A DNA stretch of 64,000 nt from Dioszegia crocea (GCA_001600615.1 BCKK01000003.1:28465-92464); one strand, 5' to 3'. Shown: positions 45,549-56,825, numbered from the stretch's first letter. Notes: a model not told the origin generated them from the letters alone. Numbers and translations are program-made.

Positions 45549-45866
45549 TTCGCGAAAGCCTCGGGCTGTCTGCCGGGGTAAGCTGAGCACAGCTTGTGGT
45601 ATCTGATCCGGCTGATCTGTAGGTGCTGAGGGAGCTCGTCTATCTGCTCTGAAGGTCAGATAGTGAGCGTGGTAAACAAGAAAGAGGTGAGGAATGTGGA
45701 GTCGGAACACGGTGCGCGCGATGGCTTGGGCATGCTCCGGAAATTGAATATCCGGCCCGGAATGTCCCCATGTACTGTAAAAAGCTCAATCCGGATTCGG
45801 CAACAACACCTCCTACAGTATATCCTACATACTCCGCATAGCTAGCTACCTCCAACGTCAGTCAGC
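45549..45866. promoter_or_regulatory. Shared divergent promoter of F-box 2 and BTB 1 with CCGG motifs
   Basis: The 318 bp between the two start codons contain AATATCCGGC at 45747-45756, flanked by CTCCGGAAATT (45735) and CCCGGAATGTCC (45757), with CAATCCGGATTCGG further on (45789). The same AATATCCGGC decamer is found before BTB 2. The arrangement suggests joint control of a F-box and a BTB adaptor; this is an inference. Confidence 0.45.
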
Positions 45867-46928
45867 ATGTCGGGCAACCTCGCTTCCAGCATGCCGACTT
45901 CTTCCAGTTCCACTTCCTCTCTCGGTGGACTCTCAGGCGTTGTCAAACAAGAGCCGGGCGTTCAAGCGCCCCTCACCCCTCCTCCAACTGCGGATGCTCC
46001 TGGCCTGCCGGCCGCATCTGCTACTGCTATTGCCACGCCCAAGCGTAGTCTTGATGTAGAGGCCGAAGAACAGCCTGAGATCGATGCGCCAGAGGTGAAG
46101 AGGGCGAGAACGGATGCGGCAGAACCTGCAGAGATCCAGCCGCCCAAGGTCTCGCCACTGTTCTGCGACCCCGAGGCGAACTTTGAGATCATCTCGAAGG
46201 GTGGTGTGGTACACCGGATACAGCTCTATCATCTTTTGGCAAATAGGTGGGTTCTTTATGCCTGAAGGTGAAGCAGAAGCTGACATCTATAGCCCCGTCT
46301 TTCAATTTCTAGAAAAACACGCCCGATTCGCCTCGCCTTTCCGTCAGCCCGACGAATTGCCGGCCACAATTGACGACGTGCTGTGCCTCATGACTCGGAA
46401 GGACATCGATTGGAATCTGACCACTTCGGCCTTCGTCATTCGGATAATGAGGATTGCCAAACTTTGCAAGCGATGGAAATGCGAATTCCTGCTTGAGCGC
46501 ATCTCGACAATGGTCCGCGCTGCGCTTGAAGTTGAGGGGAATGCGCAAATCCTTCTTTTTTGCGCTACAATCGCTTTGAATGACCCAGCGATGAGCAGAA
46601 AGGCATTGCCTTTGACTGCCGGTCGGATCTGGGTCCAAACGGCCATTCCACCTGGAGATACCTCGATCGAGGCGGCGGAGGTGGGGCAGAGCTGTCTCGA
46701 CGTGGCGGCAATGCCGTTGTGGCTTTACGAACTCATTCCTTATCGACATCGGATCGCGCTGGGCCGGGCGTATAGATTGCGAGGAGATGGCAAAAGGGGA
46801 GGTGATGGGGACTGGGAGAAAGTTGCGGAAGAGTACCACAGGCTGATTACCGAGATTCCTGTAAGTCTGAGTGCTATCGAAGTCTAGCAGTGGCTGATTA
46901 GTGCTAGGTTTCAGTGCCAAAGCCATAG
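45867..46928 (+). CDS. BTB/POZ-domain protein, paralogue 1
   Basis: Three exons give about 320 residues. The first about 90 residues are low-complexity (S, T, P, A) with KRSLDVEAEEQPEIDAPEVK-RARTD, a possible nuclear signal. The BTB domain begins PLFCDPEANFEIISKGGVVH-RIQLYHLLANSPVFQFLEKH, followed by ATIDDVLCLMTRKDIDW and the helical region IRIMRIAKLCKRWKCEFLLE. The C-terminal part has MPLWLYELIPYRHRIALGRA and DWEKVAEEYHRLI. BTB proteins dimerise and often bridge CUL3 ubiquitin ligases to substrates; no MATH, Kelch or zinc-finger partner domain is seen here. Confidence 0.75.
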
Positions 46929-47184
46929 TAGAGCATATATGGTCCACATGTTCCCATTCCTTTGGTCCCAGTATACTCGTCGCGCTACTTTGCCCTCCAT
47001 CTCGGATTCCTCGACCTTATCCTCATCAGTCCTGCGCTTCAATTTTTTGTCGTTATCTACATGTCCGTCCCTTTTCATCACCTAGACGTGCTGCTCCTTG
47101 GGAAGAGCGAAGGTGGAAGAATCAAGTTTAAAGGGGTAACGAGGAATGAGGAGTCGGAAAGGGGTTGGCAGGGTGAAACATATC

Positions 47185-47212
47185 CCGGATATCCAATATC
47201 CGGCATATTCCG
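47185..47212. promoter_or_regulatory. Inverted CCGGATAT-cca-ATATCCGG element before BTB 2
   Basis: CCGGATATCCAATATCCGG (about 47185-47203) has perfect 8-base arms and a 3-base spacer, followed by CATATTCCGG. AATATCCGGC at 47195-47204 matches the decamer in the BTB 1 promoter. It lies 88 bp before the ATG. Confidence 0.5.
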
Positions 47213-47291
47213 GTGTAAACCTACACCAAGCGGCTTCACGATACCAATCATCCATCTCACACCATCTATCCACATATAGATCTATCTCAAC

Positions 47292-48564
47292 ATGTCAGAA
47301 ACTCCAGCCGGCAGCACCTCCCTCCCCGCCAAGACCCCCACCAACGTTTCGGCTAAACCGAAAACTCCAGCTGGCAGACCCGTCCCCGCTCAACCTTTTC
47401 CATTGCCTCGCGTTGACCCTGTTTCCGCTCTTCCCCTCGCCCTCGACTCCAGACCCGTACTTCCTCTCCCTCGCGATACTCATCCAAACGTCTCGGCCTT
47501 CGCCTTCCCTGCCATCCCAGCCGGTCCAGCCGGAAATACGGCATCTCGTCAGCCACTGCCCAACGCGCTCGAAGCTGGGCCTTCTACCGCTAGTGCTGGA
47601 CCGAAGCGGAAGTCCGAGATGGTCAGTGACGCGATAGATGATGGAGCCTCGGAGCCTAAGCGGGTGAAGGTGGAAGGAGAGTCGCGTGAGGGTGTGGAGG
47701 TGAAGGCAAAGGCAAAGGCAAAGGCAAAGGCAAAGGCAAAGGAGAGGGTTTCGGTCTTGTTCAATGATCCCAAGGCAGATTTTGTGATTGTGTCAGAGGA
47801 TGGCATTAGCCATAGGGTCGAGACGTATGATCTACTCGCCAACAGGTGAGTCTTTCTTTCTGGTAGTGAAGGACCCGGAGGCAAGCTGCGCGGAAGGGAT
47901 ACAGGCTGTTCTTAGCTGATGCCTGCAGTACCTACTTCAGAAACTTGCGCAAAGCCGACACACTCGTCTCTCCTCTTCACCTCTCCCTTTCATCCCACAC
48001 ACTCGAAGACGTCCTATCACTCATGTTGCGCCGACCTCCAAGCTGGATCATATTCAACCAATGGTCAATTCTTCGAATAACGCGCCAGGTCAATCTCTGC
48101 CGGCAATGGGACTGCACTCATCTGCTTGATCGCGTCTCGGAATGGATACTTCGACACGTGAAGGAGAATGGTCAGCTCATCGGCGATGTCTTCTTCTGCG
48201 CGGTCGCCCTGGGCAACTTGGAGTTGTGCCGGCGGTACCTGCCAGCAGCCGCCAAATGCTGTTGGCCCACATCTGCCCGTCCTCAGCCGGAACTGGGTCT
48301 CCATGAAGCAGAACGCGGGTGGAGCAAGCTGGATATCGGAGCGATGCCGTCGTGGCTTCTCGATCTCATACCAACGGCGCACAAGACGGCGTTGCTCCGA
48401 GCATTCCGTCTAAGGGGGAGTGATGGTCCGGGCCCGGCAGGAGATTGGGAGAAGGTGGCGGATGAGTATTTCAGGCTGATCTCCAAGGTAAGTCTTCCAT
48501 GATGGCTTTGTTCATTGAAGTAAGGGGTTATGCTGACTCGAAACAGCCAATCAAAGCGGAGTAG
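47292..48564 (+). CDS. BTB/POZ-domain protein, paralogue 2, with a (KA)n run
   Basis: Three exons give about 380 residues, parallel to BTB 1 in exon borders (both first introns split an AG|Y codon after LLANR/S). The N-terminal 135 residues are P/A/T-rich with GPKRKSEM and ASEPKRVKVEG basic blocks. An AAGGCA hexamer repeat (about 47703-47740) encodes a KA run. The BTB region reads VLFNDPKADFVIVSEDGISH-RVETYDLLAN, then FRNLRKADTLVSPLHLS and TLEDVLSLMLRRPPSWI. The end matches paralogue 1: MPSWLLDLIPTAHKTALLRA and DWEKVADEYFRLIS. A tandem duplicate in the same orientation; likely a CUL3-type adaptor. Confidence 0.75.
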
Positions 48565-50043
48565 GCCCAATATCCTATTTCTCCATAACTCGACGTGAGT
48601 CAGATTCTGCTTTTTAGACCATTTGACAGATCTGACCAATGTAGGCCAAAGATCACTTGTGTACATCAATCCGGATATGTCATATACCACTTCGATCCTC
48701 TCCAACGCCGATATCGCTCAATTCATCCCAATTCCCCTACACACCATGGCCCATTTACCCCCGTGCTCGCCACACTATGTCTACACAACCGCTTTCCCAT
48801 CTCGGAATTGACCCAATTCGACTACACTACCTTCGCCCACCACCTTACCACTCCGTCTGATACTGGCGTACGTCATGGTTAGAGCTTGATCAAATACATG
48901 GGTCGGTCATGGCTATTCTGGAGAATCAAGTCTGCTCATCTCCACTGACGAGACTGTCTGAGTACTGATATCATTTGATACTGACTTGGCGAGCTTCACA
49001 GTCATCTATGAGTTGGCTTAGCCCTCTCATCGTCAATATTGCTCTTACATGAGAAGGGAGAACGGTAAGCACGTCTGAGCAGCTTATGACCCAAGGGTCC
49101 CAATCTCCATGACGCTACTGAATCAGCTGAGCTACGATGTCCACACTATCTCATTCCCTAGGCCTTCTTCCTTGGATACAGCGCCTTCCAAATGTCAGGA
49201 GCCGATCTGTCAAGAAGGGAACAAAGTCAGGCGGCTGCAGCTATGGTAGAGAGTGAGATTTGGGAGCATGGCGAAGGCGAACTCGTCCACTGAAGATGAA
49301 GGAATCGTGACCAGGAAGTATCCGGCTCTGCCGAGTTGTTCTCTACAAATTGACTGCTGTCATCATCAAAACCATCCACTCCATATCCTCCTGATCTCAC
49401 TCATCTTGGAGCTGGTAAGCTGACCAGTGACGGTGGGACTCAAGCTTCTCCTGCGATCTCGAGTTATAGATTCCCGACTGATCAGTGCTTGGCATTACTA
49501 ATGGGTTAAGTCCATGCTGAAAAAGTGACTCGCCCTATCTTCACAGCCTCAACTGGAATCCCTTACCAACTCTGACCCAAGATGACCGTGTTCTTCTCCA
49601 GCCTCTAATAGAATCCTCGATATATGAGAAGGAGACTGACATCTCATTGGGCGCACGTACTGGCTACCCAACATCGGGAATCAAGTACTCGAGTATAGCG
49701 AGCGCGCTGAGGCACAGAGCTGGGATCAAGCTCCATATACATCGTCAGGTGTGGTACAGCAGTTTGAGGAATGAAGTTGGCGTCGTGCAGTGTAAGATCC
49801 AGGTCGATTCGGGCAAAAGCTCTCGATAAACACCGAGTTGGGCTGTCCGAAGTCCGGCCTCATATGGCCATATGCTCCTCTCTTGAGTGTTTGACTCTAA
49901 GGACGAGGCAGTTTGTAGACGGTGTGCGATGTAGATTAGATCAGCAAGAGAGGCAGTAGAGAAGAACAGAGGGGAAGTTGTCTCGATCTATACTTGAGCT
50001 TGATGATGGGCGTGTGTTTGGCGAAAGGTAGAGGCGGGAGAAC
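48565..50043. other. Gene-poor stretch
   Basis: About 1.5 kb after BTB 2 in which no frame with family motifs or consistent intron signals was found on either strand. Confidence 0.4.
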
Positions 50044-50397
50044 TCAAGAGTGCACGGATGGCCAGGGTGTAATCTGAGCTGTTACTGATGTGCGTGAGAG
50101 GTAAGTTGAGACTGTGACAAGTTCTGTGTGAGTGAACAATCCAAACAAGTTCCTGCGTCGCTTGAGCGATCGTCGAATGTGAGCAAGATGAAGGTCTCTA
50201 CCATGAGTAGCCAAATTAAGGTCGTCTGGACTGCTTCTCCCCTCTTCTGTCAAACCCGCCATCTGGGCACATGAGGATATCAGCATGGGATAATTTGGTG
50301 GAGTAAGAGGGGAAGGACTCTGCAGACTTCTGGATCCCATAGTGCATTGGTGAAGCGAGGGAAGAAGATCGCAAAATTCACATTTTCGAGATTTCAA
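50044..50397 (-). CDS. Doubtful single-exon ORF, 117 codons
   Basis: MKSRKCEFCDLLPSLHQCTM runs to PWPSVHS and a stop. The start has a CxxC with nearby H and C, and the middle is basic (HIRRSLKRRRNLFG). No introns and no known family; it may be chance. Included only because nothing else occupies the region. Confidence 0.2.
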   Translation of the reverse strand: MKSRKCEFCDLLPSLHQCTMGSRSLQSPSPLTPPNYPMLISSCAQMAGLTEEGRSSPDDLNLATHGRDLHLAHIRRSLKRRRNLFGLFTHTELVTVSTYLSRTSVTAQITPWPSVHS

Positions 50398-51737
50398 GGT
50401 CAGCCCCTTAAATAGCCCACCATCCCCCGCACGAGCCTTGAGAACTCGACCTTACAGCTGACCAAACCTCACCCTTCAACCTGTCATGCATCCCTTTATC
50501 CAACTGTACACCAAGCCCGACCCAAATCAAGATCTCCCGATATCAGCTTTACCCTCAGCTTTACCCCTTCTCGAAGCCTCCATCCATCATACCATCATCA
50601 CTTTCTATACTTGACGATCTGGTGCTGTCCAGTATGGCGAGTAGATAGCATCCGAGAATTGAAGAGTGAAGTGTGTAGACTGTATACATTGAACATGAAG
50701 CAAACTACGTACTATACAACCTATCATCCTCAACCCTTAGATCATATCCTCCAACCCTGCTCTATTCACCTCCATACCCTCCTTGACACCGCAGCATGAC
50801 ATTCCCTCTTCGTCCCGTAAAATCTTCACCTGGCCAGCCCATACCCCAACCCATCCATCGTAGAGCATCACCTCCCATATCCCCATGTCCCCTACCGCCC
50901 TCATCCTCCTGCGCTAGCCACTCACGCCAAACCACCCTTATCCTCCGATCCCAACCTTTCCGTCCTGTACCCGCCAGACCTGGACCGCCTTCGAAGCCGT
51001 GAACGCCTTGGATCGACCGGGCCTGAGTGAAGGTTGAGCGAAGGAGGAGTTGAGTAGGACGGATGAGGGAGTAGAAGGGATGAGAGTCGAAAGAAAGGCC
51101 AGTGTAGAGTGGCGAGGGGATGGTAGGAGAGGAAACGAGCTGAGTTGAGGGATGTAGGGTGGAAATGTGATGGTTGGACGGGATAAGGTATAGGGAGATC
51201 GAGTGTGAAGGGCATGTTGGATGAGATGGATATCTGGCATGAGTGGATAAAGCTAATAGCGGTGCACGGGGATGAAGAGATTGTGGTGAAGAGGCGAAGT
51301 GGTCAAGAACGGAGGACAGCGCGGAGGGAAGGAGGGAAGGATGGGGAGGCAGGGATGAAAATGGTTACACCCTTAAAGCTGGTGACCGCAGAGGTAGGAA
51401 GACCAGATGAACGGAATGGAGCAGGGATAGTTGGAGGTAAGGGCAGTCTGGATGGATGGTGCTGGAATGCAGGCAGAGAGAAAGGGAGGTAGAGCTGGAA
51501 CAGAGACGGGATTGACGCCGGAGAAAAGGAAACGCAGAGCTGAGATGAAAATTTTGCATGGTCAAGACTAGATACAATACAACTCTGAATATAATCAGCT
51601 TGTGCCCAATGGAGTGTTTACACAGGCAAGGCGACCAAAGGAATAGAAAGAAGTGTCAGAGGTTTAATTTAGGTAGCGTGGTTTTTTCAGCAGCGACGAA
51701 AAGTCCTCAAGCCAAATGCACTCAGGTCATCATTGTG

Positions 51738-51870
51738 TGGGAAGGGTGGGAGGGGAAAGTGTAGAGGAAGGGAAGAGAGAGAGGAGGGGAAGAGAGAGAG
51801 TGTGTGAAGAGATGGGAAGAAGTACGAGAGGGGAGGAGGAGAAAGAGAGGGACAAGAAGGGATGAAAGGA
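51738..51870 (+). repeat. Polypurine tract (GGGA/GAGA-rich)
   Basis: About 130 bp are almost all G and A on the plus strand (GGGAAGGGTGGGAGGGGAAAG, then GGAAGGGAAGAGAGAGAGGA), with only scattered T and C. Such homopurine runs can form triplex DNA and are often unstable. Confidence 0.6.
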
Positions 51871-52428
51871 TATGGATGCAAAACTCTCCCTTTCCCTCAC
51901 TAGCCCACGTCCAGTCTGATAGCCCTGAAGGAATGCATGCTCACCTAGCTAAATCTATCTGTTGCTTAGACGTCGATCAGAAAGCCCGCTCGAGCCCACG
52001 GCCAGACCTCACCTCGCCCGAAAGCTCAGCTCCGTCTTACCGCCAGCGTCCTCGATGCTGAGCCCTTTGCAAGGCATCAACAGTTACCTCTGTAAGAGAG
52101 CCGAGCGGGTACTTTATCATCGCCTCGACGTGGAATTTATGACTAGTGTGGACTAGCATAAGAGAACAGTGACTATACAGAAATCCTGTAGGGTTAGCGG
52201 GGCTCTGTAGGGTGGGTAGGGGGAGGATGGGAAGTGAAGGATGATAGTAGATGACTTGCCTGCAGAGTATGATACGATGAAGAAATTGAAATATCCCCAG
52301 CCAGCCTTATATATGCACTGAGAATTGGCTCGCGGCGTTTCGGGATTACGCAAATCTTCACTTGTGGCACATTCCCGTGCGTCACCTAACCAAGCGGAAT
52401 GTTCTGGTGTGGCGGCATCTCCCGCCTG

Positions 52429-52525
52429 GACAGAGTCCGGGTTTCTCTCAGTCCGGGCTGTTTCACACCTCGGATATCCGGATGTTTTAGCAAGTCCGGG
52501 CTGTGGTCCGGTTTCAGACCTCAGC
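52429..52525 (+). repeat. Short repeats AGTCCGGGCTGT / TTTCACACCTCGG
   Basis: CAGTCCGGGCTGTTTCACACC recurs as aagtccgggctgtggtccgg followed by tttcagacctcag about 40 bp later; a third AGTCCGGG starts at about 52435. The palindrome CGGATATCCG sits at 52471-52480. The block lies about 220 bp before F-box 3. Confidence 0.5.
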
Positions 52526-52746
52526 CAGCTTCAATTATCGACCGTACCATCCATGTCTCCTTGCTTCGACTTGAGAAATAGCTACTTGTCGCTGGCAGAG
52601 GACAGCGGTAGAAGTCCCCTCTTTAACGGCTAACACCTCTGACCGTAACTGATAGGCGCGATCGGTGAGTCCGCTCGGATCAAGCTGCAAAGGCAACCCA
52701 TCACGCAGTAGAAGCTGATGGGCACAGGCCCATATCGTCTACCACA

Positions 52747-53523
52747 ATGCAATCTCCATCGACCAGTCCCCAGGGGCTAATTATCAAACATGATAATTGG
52801 GCATTTCCAGTGAGTAATCCTCGCGACCTACGCTGAGTTTAGGGCACCACCGATAACATTCTCCCCCTTCGCACAGACCTTCACTCCGTCCGCTTTGACT
52901 GTACATCCCGGACGTCTTACCCTACCTTCATAACCCGATCAGACGATGCTCGGGCGATCAACCGCGGCTTAGCCAAATGGCTCACCACCAACTCCACCCT
53001 AACATTCCTCTCTTTCGTCTCCCACCCCGATGATGCTCTCAATGTCGAAACATCAGACAACACAGGCTCTATCCTCTCGCTCCGGCATGGCGACGGCGAG
53101 TTGCTGTACATGATACTCCCACTACAGGATGTCGACGTGTCGGACGGTAGCGGAGGTATCACCCGAAAGACCGTCATATTCTCGCAGGGCGATACTGTCC
53201 TCAGCTCGCACGTCGTCAAGGTGTACCCGCCTGTCCTCGAAATCTATACCAAAGCGTATGGATGCGTCATCCCTTTGGATGTGCTGGAGGATATATTGGC
53301 GACAGAGGGATTGAGCATGGAGGAGTGGAGTCTTAAGGGGAGAGGTGTGATTGTGGGCGAAGAAGCATGGGCGGTGTTGATGGAGTGGGTGAATGAGGAA
53401 CGGCGGTGGGGTGAGACGGACGAACCTCAGTCGCATGCAGAGCTCGAGAGGTTATGGGCGGATGTGCCGGAGGAGGATTATGGGGAGTATTACGGCGAAG
53501 AGGAATTTGGGGATGGGGATTGA
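52747..53523 (+). CDS. N-terminally truncated F-box-family paralogue, 247 residues
   Basis: A short first exon (MQSPSTSPQGLIIKHDNWAF-P) joins across a 33-nt intron (52810-52842) to GTTDNILPLRTDLHSVRFD, KWLTTNSTLTFLSFVSHP, SILSLRHGDGELLYMIL and the family's C-terminal motif YTKAYGCVIPLDVLEDILAT-EGLSMEEWSLKGRG, then GEEAWAVLMEW. An acidic tail ends EEEFGDGD. The F-box and most of the LRR-like body of the paralogues are absent, and no F-box was found upstream. It may be a decayed copy or a shortened protein that lacks Skp1 binding. Confidence 0.65.
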
Positions 53524-53689
53524 GGCGGAGGTTTAAGGGGAGAAGGGTCTTATGGGGTTAGTATGGTTGTATATTTGAGATTTGAGCCATAGCGAGATAG
53601 GCACACAGTAGGCTATGTATACACTCACTTCATCTACTCTACGATGTTTTTACAGGCGAGCCTTGACCAAGACTCGTCCAGTCTAGACA

Positions 53690-54480
53690 TGGCTCGATTT
53701 GACAGTAAGAAAGCCCAGAACAGCGACCCCAAAGGGAAGCTCTGCTGGGCAATGTGAACAGAACATCTGTCGATGAGGATAGTGACGATCAAGGCAACGG
53801 ATCGCCGATGATGAGTAGAAGCCACACCGCAGGCACATGACCCCATCACCATACCCCGCTAGTCAAGGTCGTAAAACGAGTACCCAACCTTCCGCGGAAT
53901 ATAGCCATCAAAGTAGTTTAACGTCGGTGACCCACGACAGACGGGGGTTATTATACTCCAACCAGGAGTGACCCGTTTCGCCCCTTAGTTCAGGGGAGCG
54001 TGATGCCTGACCCGTCGATAGTATCGACCCCACCCCCTCGGTAGTTCCCTGCGAGCGTATGGTGACACAGGGCCGGAAGATGTTGGTGATACCACCCGCC
54101 AGACATCGTTTAAAGTCGTTGCAGTAGACGATCATCGCCTGTTTGATTCCCGGCGCAGGAAGTAGGCCTATGCTGATATGCTTGGTTCAAATGTAGCTGC
54201 TTAGTTTAACGACCCTGGCCTTGGGTTGTCGGACGAGGATTTGGGTGGACCGCCGTATCCTCCGTGTCGTGTGTGTCGCACATAGTGCAGGTACTGCTGA
54301 TGATGTTGTTGGAGAGTGTAGGTATTGTTGATGATCATGAAGAGATAAGCATAGAGGAGAGAGGATAAGAGACGAATGAGAGATATGAGGTGGCGAGGGA
54401 AGAGTCGATCGAACCGAGTATTGCCTGCTGCGGCAACTCCGGACCCCGCTGACATGCCGTAATGAGGAATGTGGATTTGC
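53690..54480 (-). repeat. Dispersed repeat, copy B (inverted relative to copy A)
   Basis: Reverse complement partner of 9100-9800 with the same block order, including GACAACCCAAGGCCAGGGTC, ATCAAACAGGCGATGATCG, GTCTGGCGGGTGGTATCACC, the sequence from CACGCTCCCCTGAACTAAGG to GGGTCACTCCTGGTTGGAGT, and GCGATCCGTTGCCTTGATCG. It lies in the F-box block, 44 kb from copy A. Confidence 0.6.
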
Positions 54481-54757
54481 CACTCGACGCGCTCAGCGAA
54501 GACACTGCCGGTATCCAGCACGATGAGAGCTTGGACTGCTGCTTGGGTTTCAGACCATGAAAGGAGAGCGCCTAACTAGCTCGCGTACAACGCCAAGAGG
54601 ACTCGCATGGGAAATAAGGGTTATATCATGGTACTCGGCTATCAAACATGACCCCCCAATACCCCATCTTCCGAAATACAATCCGGCATCTGATCGCCTG
54701 ATCTCCCCCCATTGTAGATATAAAGAGATACCGGTATATATCTCGACACTAAAGATG

Positions 54758-56825
54758 TCAGGGTGGGGAAGATGATGCATGATTGAAGAGAAGATAGCGG
54801 TCGACCAGGGGGAGTTGGAGTGGTCTGAGAAATCAGCTGAATTCACGCCATGACCCCCCAGGCAACCGATTCGCATTCAACTCACCTGAAATCATTCTCA
54901 CAAAGCAGCCATACCACCCCCGAAAGGTTCCTTAGCTCCACCCTCGCTCCTTCCGGAATCTCCACCTCTCCAATCTGCTTCCCTAATTCCCAATCCGCCC
55001 CGCTGATATCCTCGCACACCCTTAATACGCGCCTTGATCGATTGTCATGTATGGCAATTGTTGAGAATGAAAGATCTGGTAAGTCAGTCATACCATAGCA
55101 AATCACAAGCCAAATAAGATAGCGGCAACTCACATTTGCCTCATCCAGAATCCTCTCCCAGTCAGCCAACACCGCCCACGTCGCACGCCCCACTGATATC
55201 CCCCTGCCCTTCCAATCCGCCTTGCTGATCCCCTCCAGCACCCTCATTTCCTCCAAAACCTCCATCGGAATGACTCGTCTTCTGAAATCCGTCATATTGA
55301 CCCAGCCCGGGTGTGTATCGACAGCAGCACGAACAAAAAGGAGTTCTTCTCCGGCGTGCCGGACCGAGGAGATGGAGTAGTCGGTAATACCGGACGCTTC
55401 GATCTCGTCAAGGTGATCAAATACGAGCAGGCCGTCATCTTTGTTTCCGATGTGAGGTGGTAATTGATGGATGGTATGGAGGAGGGGATTACCGCGTAGT
55501 TTCGCCGCGAAATCTTGGTGGATGCCAATCGCTGACCCAGAACTGGCCAAGTCGATGTGTGACAGGAAAGGTCGGAGGGAGACACGGACAAGGGGGCCCC
55601 GTGGGTGGTGAAAGTATAGACAATGTAGCTGAGGAAGCTCTGGCAAGCAGCCATACTAAACTTTGAGCGGATCACCAGCAAGTGGGACGAAGCAAGTTGA
55701 GGAGGGGAAGGTATGTACTCACGGGCCAAAAATAGCTAAGTGGCCCCAACACCATCCGCTGTACATGCTGGAATCCATTTCCTCCCGCTCTCTCCAGCAC
55801 TCGCAAGAGGTTGTGCGGCAAGACATTCCAGCTTAGCTCCTCCAGCAGACCCAGCGCAGCAAGTTCCACAAAGGCGCTTTGCGCGTGCGCGGACACCAAT
55901 TTATCCCGAGGGAGGCCGTCCAAAGCAATTCGGCGCACTTCGGGATAGTCAGCGAACCGGGCAGGGTAGAAAATGTTGTAATTATTCCGTACAGATTCGA
56001 GCTGCCATCTACCGCCGAATCGGCTGCGGAATGAGGTATGAAGGTGAAGATTTCGTACATTCATCAGAGGCCGGGGAGGCGCGATCGACAAAGAGTCGAA
56101 AGGGTACATTGACCATTCGGGGCTAAGGCGCCATTGACTTCGATCAATCTGGAGGGTTTCGAGGTTGGGTGCGAGACGCGAAAGGAAGGAAAGAATGGTG
56201 GGAAATGTAATCCCATAACCCTCCAGATTGAGTTGTCTCAAATTCGGGAGGATCAGATTCCCTTGATCGATGTGATTTTCGAGGCTATTGATAGTCCAAT
56301 CATGAGGGGAGATGACCAGGTCGGTCCTTTGGATAGTCAAAGACCGTAAGACATGGGAGGAGCGAGCGAGAACATCGACGATCCTGGCGGCGGAATCAGA
56401 GCATGTGGGGATAGTAGCAGATCTGACGAATGCAGAGCGCGTAGAGTTCGCCTGTCGAATGATGGATGTCAGATAGTTGTCGAATTTTCGGTCTACCAAC
56501 CTCTCCGCGTGGGGGTATGTTCTGGTAATACTTTGCCCGCGCCGGGTCGGAAGATAGAAGTGGGAGGTCTCGCCAGATGACGATATCGGCGAATGACCTG
56601 AACCGATGGCTGACTAGCGCGAGGGCTAAAGCGGTAGGTTTATCGATGTAGTGCGTGAAGATGTGGATGAGGATGTCGTCGGGGAGTGAGGGGAGGGCAG
56701 GGGTGGTGCTGGTGGGCTGGAGAGTTAGCTAGATATCACCCAAGATGGAGAAGGCGAGATCAGGGTCGAAGTGGAGGGGGAAAGTTGGATGATTGGCTTA
56801 CTGAAGGGGTCTGAGCGGGGATCAT
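54758..56825 (-). CDS. F-box protein, family member 4, with a frameshift and uncertain 3' end
   Basis: Exon 1 is MIPAQTPS followed by GTAAGCC, as in member 2. Exon 2 gives LPSLPDDILIHIFTHYIDKP-TALALALVSHRF, an F-box. Near a run of five C's (56511-56515) the frame shifts, after which VDRKFDNYLTSIIRQANSTR and LRR-like rows (LILPNLRQLNLEGYGI, LEELSWNVLPHNLLRVLE) follow. The C-terminal motif MTDFRRRVIPMEVLEEMRVL-EGISKADWKGRGISVG ends LADWERILDEAN. There, splicing a GTGAGT intron gives a stop at 55022, whereas reading through gives about 100 more residues (IGEVEIPEGARVELRNLSGV...) and, after another intron, a stop at 54758. The copy may be a pseudogene. Confidence 0.6.

Larger units (their letters stand above)
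50398..52746. other. Gene-poor stretch with low-complexity tracts
   Basis: Short Pro/Ser-rich frames occur on both strands (for example 50796-51002 plus and 51240-50938 minus), but none links to others with firm splice sites. It includes the polypurine tract and the GTCCGGG repeats listed separately. Confidence 0.4.

Noticed and set aside
49070..49145. tRNA-like stretch (AGCAGCTTATGACCC ... GCTGAGCTACGATGTCC)
   Set aside because: No acceptor or T arm could be paired; only scattered word similarity.
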